Origin: an uncultured Clostridia bacterium
GTDB taxonomy: Bacteria; Bacillota; Clostridia; TANB77; CAG-508
Assembly (NCBI GenBank): GCA_948946035.1
Contig: CARBKU010000049.1
Coordinates: forward strand, 1-8,170
DNA: 8,170 bases
Direction of reading: 5' to 3'
In this document: positions 5,857 to 8,170 of the stretch, piece by piece
Position numbering within the stretch: position 1 is the first letter of the stretch
Layout: each line of letters starts with the position of its first letter
Notes under the pieces: model-generated
What the model was told of the DNA's origin: nothing
The model's input: the letters and a program-made list of their open reading frames with translations, nothing else
The model's database searches: none
Program-made: the position numbers and the translations under genes

Positions 5857-7038
5857 TTACAATTTTTCATATTTTTGCTTTCTTAATTGTATAATTGATA
5901 TTGCTATCATAATAAAAGCAAAAACAAGTAAACTTACTACATTAAAGTAATACCTATCTAAAGTATCATAATAATACAAAGAATAAAATCCGTCTGTTAT
6001 CATACTTGCAGGATTTATTTTATTAATTATAGGTACATTTTTATCAATAATATATTTCATAGTAATTCCCATCATTCCAGATAAAAAGCACCCTAACATA
6101 GTAACAGATATAACAATACCTGTTTTTAAATTTTCATTTGCCTTAAGTAAAGTTGCAATTGCTACTCCCATTGAAAGTCCTGCAAAACTTCCTGCCATTG
6201 CTAATAAAACAATTAAAGGTAAATTTGTCCCATAATCCACTTTTAATACAAATATTGTATATAAAAATAAAAGTAATACTCCTATTAATTGAGTAATATA
6301 ACTAGCAAATATACTACTCAATATAATTTTTCCTTTTGATGTTGGAGCAATAGATATTCTTTTTCCATTATTACTCATATTAGCTAAATTTTGATTAATT
6401 GCTACCATTCCAAGTATTCCACCATATAAGCAAGCCATTGCAATTAATGTATAAAATTCTATCATTGTATAACTTAAATTATTACTTGATACATCTTTTA
6501 TTTTTACTTCTTGATTTTGTGCCACATCTATAATCTTTTTGTAAATTTTTTCATAGTCTACATTATAGTTTCCTGACATCATTTCTTTTTTTATTTCATT
6601 TTCTGCTAAATTGTTTATAATATTGCTTGTTCCAGTAATTTCTTCTATTACATATTTAAAAATAGTTTGGTTAATACCACTTTCTTTAAATACTACTTTT
6701 GGTTCTTTTTCTATTAATATCATAAAACCATCTATTTCATCATTTTCTAGTAAATCTCTTGCATCTTCTTCTGTTGTATATTTAATATTAAATAGTCTAT
6801 CTTCGTTTTTTTCATCACCTAGTGTTTTGAAAGTTTCTGTAAATATTTCATTGTTTTTAAAGTCTTCATTTTCAATAATTGCTATATTTATAATATCTAG
6901 TGTTTCACTACTTTCTATATTTGAAAAAGCCATTTTAAAAAATGTTCCTAATATTATTGGAAATGCAAATGTCCAAAATATTAGCATTTTATTTCCAAAG
7001 AGAGTTTTTAAGAAATATTTAAAATTATGAAAAAGCAT
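5857..7038 (-). CDS. ABC-2 type exporter permease, first subunit
   Basis: A 393-residue permease with the same plan as its neighbour. One membrane segment near 18-38 (including FWTFAFPIILGTFF) is followed by an extracytoplasmic domain (about 39-190) and five membrane segments near 193-214, 237-265, 272-298, 306-327 and 363-384. The PTSKGKIILSSIFASY loop and the INPASMITDGFYSLYYYD segment before the last helix are typical of drug, bacteriocin and lipid-type ABC-2 exporters. Its ATG overlaps the ATPase stop by one base (TAATG), and AAAGGAG lies ten bases upstream, so translation is probably coupled. The pair should form the membrane channel energised by the upstream ATPase. The substrate cannot be deduced. 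Confidence 0.9.
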   Translation of the reverse strand: MLFHNFKYFLKTLFGNKMLIFWTFAFPIILGTFFKMAFSNIESSETLDIINIAIIENEDFKNNEIFTETFKTLGDEKNEDRLFNIKYTTEEDARDLLENDEIDGFMILIEKEPKVVFKESGINQTIFKYVIEEITGTSNIINNLAENEIKKEMMSGNYNVDYEKIYKKIIDVAQNQEVKIKDVSSNNLSYTMIEFYTLIAMACLYGGILGMVAINQNLANMSNNGKRISIAPTSKGKIILSSIFASYITQLIGVLLLFLYTIFVLKVDYGTNLPLIVLLAMAGSFAGLSMGVAIATLLKANENLKTGIVISVTMLGCFLSGMMGITMKYIIDKNVPIINKINPASMITDGFYSLYYYDTLDRYYFNVVSLLVFAFIMIAISIIQLRKQKYEKL

Positions 7039-7977
7039 TAGTCTCTAAGCTCCTTTCCTGTTAATTCTAAAAATACATCATTTAGTGTTGGTCTATCAAG
7101 ATAAATTCTATTATATTTAATACTCTCTTTTTTCAAATACTCAATTAATTCTACTAGATTGTTTTTGCCTTTATTGTATGCAACAAGTAATATGTTACTG
7201 TCATATTCTACTTCATGTATATTTTTTAATTTTTTTATCTCTTCTATATATTTTTGTTCTAAATTATTTACTTCTACTGTGACTTTCTCTTCTATTTTTG
7301 CTATTTCTTTTAATTCGTCTGTTGTTCCACTAGCTATTACATGTCCTTTGTCTATAATTATTACTCTATCACAAATAATTTCAACTTCTTCCATATAATG
7401 TGTTGTATATACTATTGTTGCCCCTTGGTCTCTTAATTTTTTTATTCCATCTAATATGTTATTTCTACTTTGTGGATCAACTGCAACTGTTGGCTCATCT
7501 AAAAATATTAGTTGTGGCTTATGTGCAATTCCACAAGCTATATTTAGTCTTCTAAGTAGTCCTCCTGATAATTGTTTTGGATAAAATTTTTTAAATTCTC
7601 CTAATCCTACTAATTCTATAGCATCTTCTATATATTGCTTCCTTTTATTTTTGTCTTTGATGTATAGTCCACAAAAATAGTCAATATTTTCATATGTTGT
7701 TAGTTCTTCAAATACTGCTACATCTTGAAATATTACTCCTATTTTTGATTTTATGTCATAAGCATTTGGTTGCATTGTTTTTCCAAATATATTTATTTCT
7801 CCTTTATTGAATTTTAATAGTGATAAAATACAATTTATCGTTGTTGATTTTCCACTTCCATTTGGTCCGAAGTAACCCTAATATTTCTCCTTTATGTACT
7901 TCAAATGATAAATTGTCAATTGCTTTTAACTCTTTGTATTGTTTTGTTAAGTTTTTTACTTCTATTATATTATTCAC
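7038..7977 (-). pseudogene. ABC exporter ATP-binding protein, interrupted by a one-base frameshift
   Basis: Reading across one extra base gives a 312-residue ATPase. Walker A is GPNGSGKST (about 37-45), Q-loop Q84 in VIFQD, signature LSGG (136-139), Walker B LIFLDEP (156-162) and switch H193 in TTHYMEE. The C-terminal LNDVFLELTGKELRD is usual in the COG1131 (CcmA/DrrA-like) group. The frame starts at GTG (7975-7977) with AGGGGA about eight bases upstream. A GGG run (CCC at 7876-7878 on the plus strand) shifts it: dropping one G restores EILGYFGPNGSGKST. As read, the 5' frame stops at 7804-7806 after 57 residues. The downstream frame, whose first ATG is at 7775, lacks Walker A. All other motifs and both permeases are intact, so a sequencing or assembly error or a very recent mutation is likeliest. 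It is the first gene of the exporter operon. Confidence 0.88.
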
Positions 7978-8045
7978 GTTTATCTTCCCCTTTATATTCT
8001 TTTATGTAAATATACATATTTTTAATTTATTACTTGATGTTTTAC

Positions 8046-8074
8046 AATATATCATATTTTCTAGTTTTAGTGAA
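8046..8074 (-). promoter_or_regulatory. Alternative promoter of the exporter operon
   Basis: Read on the minus strand, an extended -10 TGATATATT (hexamer TATATT at 8046-8051) lies 17 bp from a -35-like TTCACT (8069-8074). It would give a leader of about 60 nt. The match is moderate and it may be unused if the upstream pair at 8093-8120 is the real promoter. Confidence 0.35.
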
Positions 8075-8092
8075 TAGTTTTATTGAATTTAT

Positions 8093-8120
8093 TTTATACC
8101 TTGTTTACAGGGAATTACAA
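8093..8120 (-). promoter_or_regulatory. Candidate promoter of the exporter operon with an operator-like dyad in the spacer
   Basis: Read on the minus strand: -35 TTGTAA (8115-8120), 16-bp spacer, -10 TATAAA (8093-8098). The spacer holds an imperfect dyad (8099-8112; CCTTGT, TT, ACAGGG on the plus strand), a common position for repressor binding. Initiation near 8086 would leave a leader of about 109 nt before the GTG at 7977. I see no riboswitch or terminator in that leader. Confidence 0.45.
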
Positions 8121-8170
8121 TTCACAGCTTATCTATATTTTACAAGGCTCAAATGCTTGTTATATAAATA

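Noticed and set aside
7978..8170. Riboswitch or T-box leader in front of the exporter operon
   Set aside because: The leader is AT-rich, with no recognisable aptamer core and no terminator/antiterminator pair.

Overview
The window looks like chromosome from a low-GC Firmicute, most likely a Clostridia-class anaerobe. It is very AT-rich, has consensus AGGAGG-type ribosome binding sites and sigma-A-like TATAAT promoters, and carries a trigger factor and a zinc-ribbon L28. Clostridia-type placement is an inference; no species can be named from sequence alone.

Layout, left to right: (1) trigger factor tig on the minus strand, divergent from (2) rpmB (ribosomal protein L28) on the plus strand, with a shared 172-bp promoter region. 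(3) A bidirectional hairpin terminator between rpmB and the convergent gene to its right. (4) A minus-strand pair, an ECF-type sigma factor followed by an 8-bp-overlapping gene for a single-pass membrane protein with an extracytoplasmic beta-propeller; the second is a plausible anti-sigma factor or sensor. (5) About 510 bp without a gene. It holds the sigma-gene promoter(s), a 37-bp palindrome flanked by 9-bp direct repeats, and a 264-bp nested inverted-repeat element able to fold into one long hairpin. (6) A minus-strand three-gene operon for an ABC-2 type exporter: ATP-binding protein, permease, permease. The ATPase reading frame is broken by one extra base just before its Walker A motif. 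(7) The exporter promoter region, with a candidate operator dyad.

How the parts fit: tig and rpmB are housekeeping genes of translation and nascent-chain folding. The sigma/beta-propeller pair resembles an envelope signal module that may autoregulate. The exporter operon is complete in architecture (TAATG coupling between ATPase and first permease, 18-bp gap to the second), but as read it cannot make an intact ATPase.

Most noteworthy is the 264-bp element. Its two 72-bp arms are almost identical inverted copies, each carrying an intrinsic-terminator-like hairpin. It encloses a second 31-bp stem, and its main internal loop has a GA-rich symmetry that favours a plus-strand RNA. I do not recognise it as a known RNA or mobile element family.
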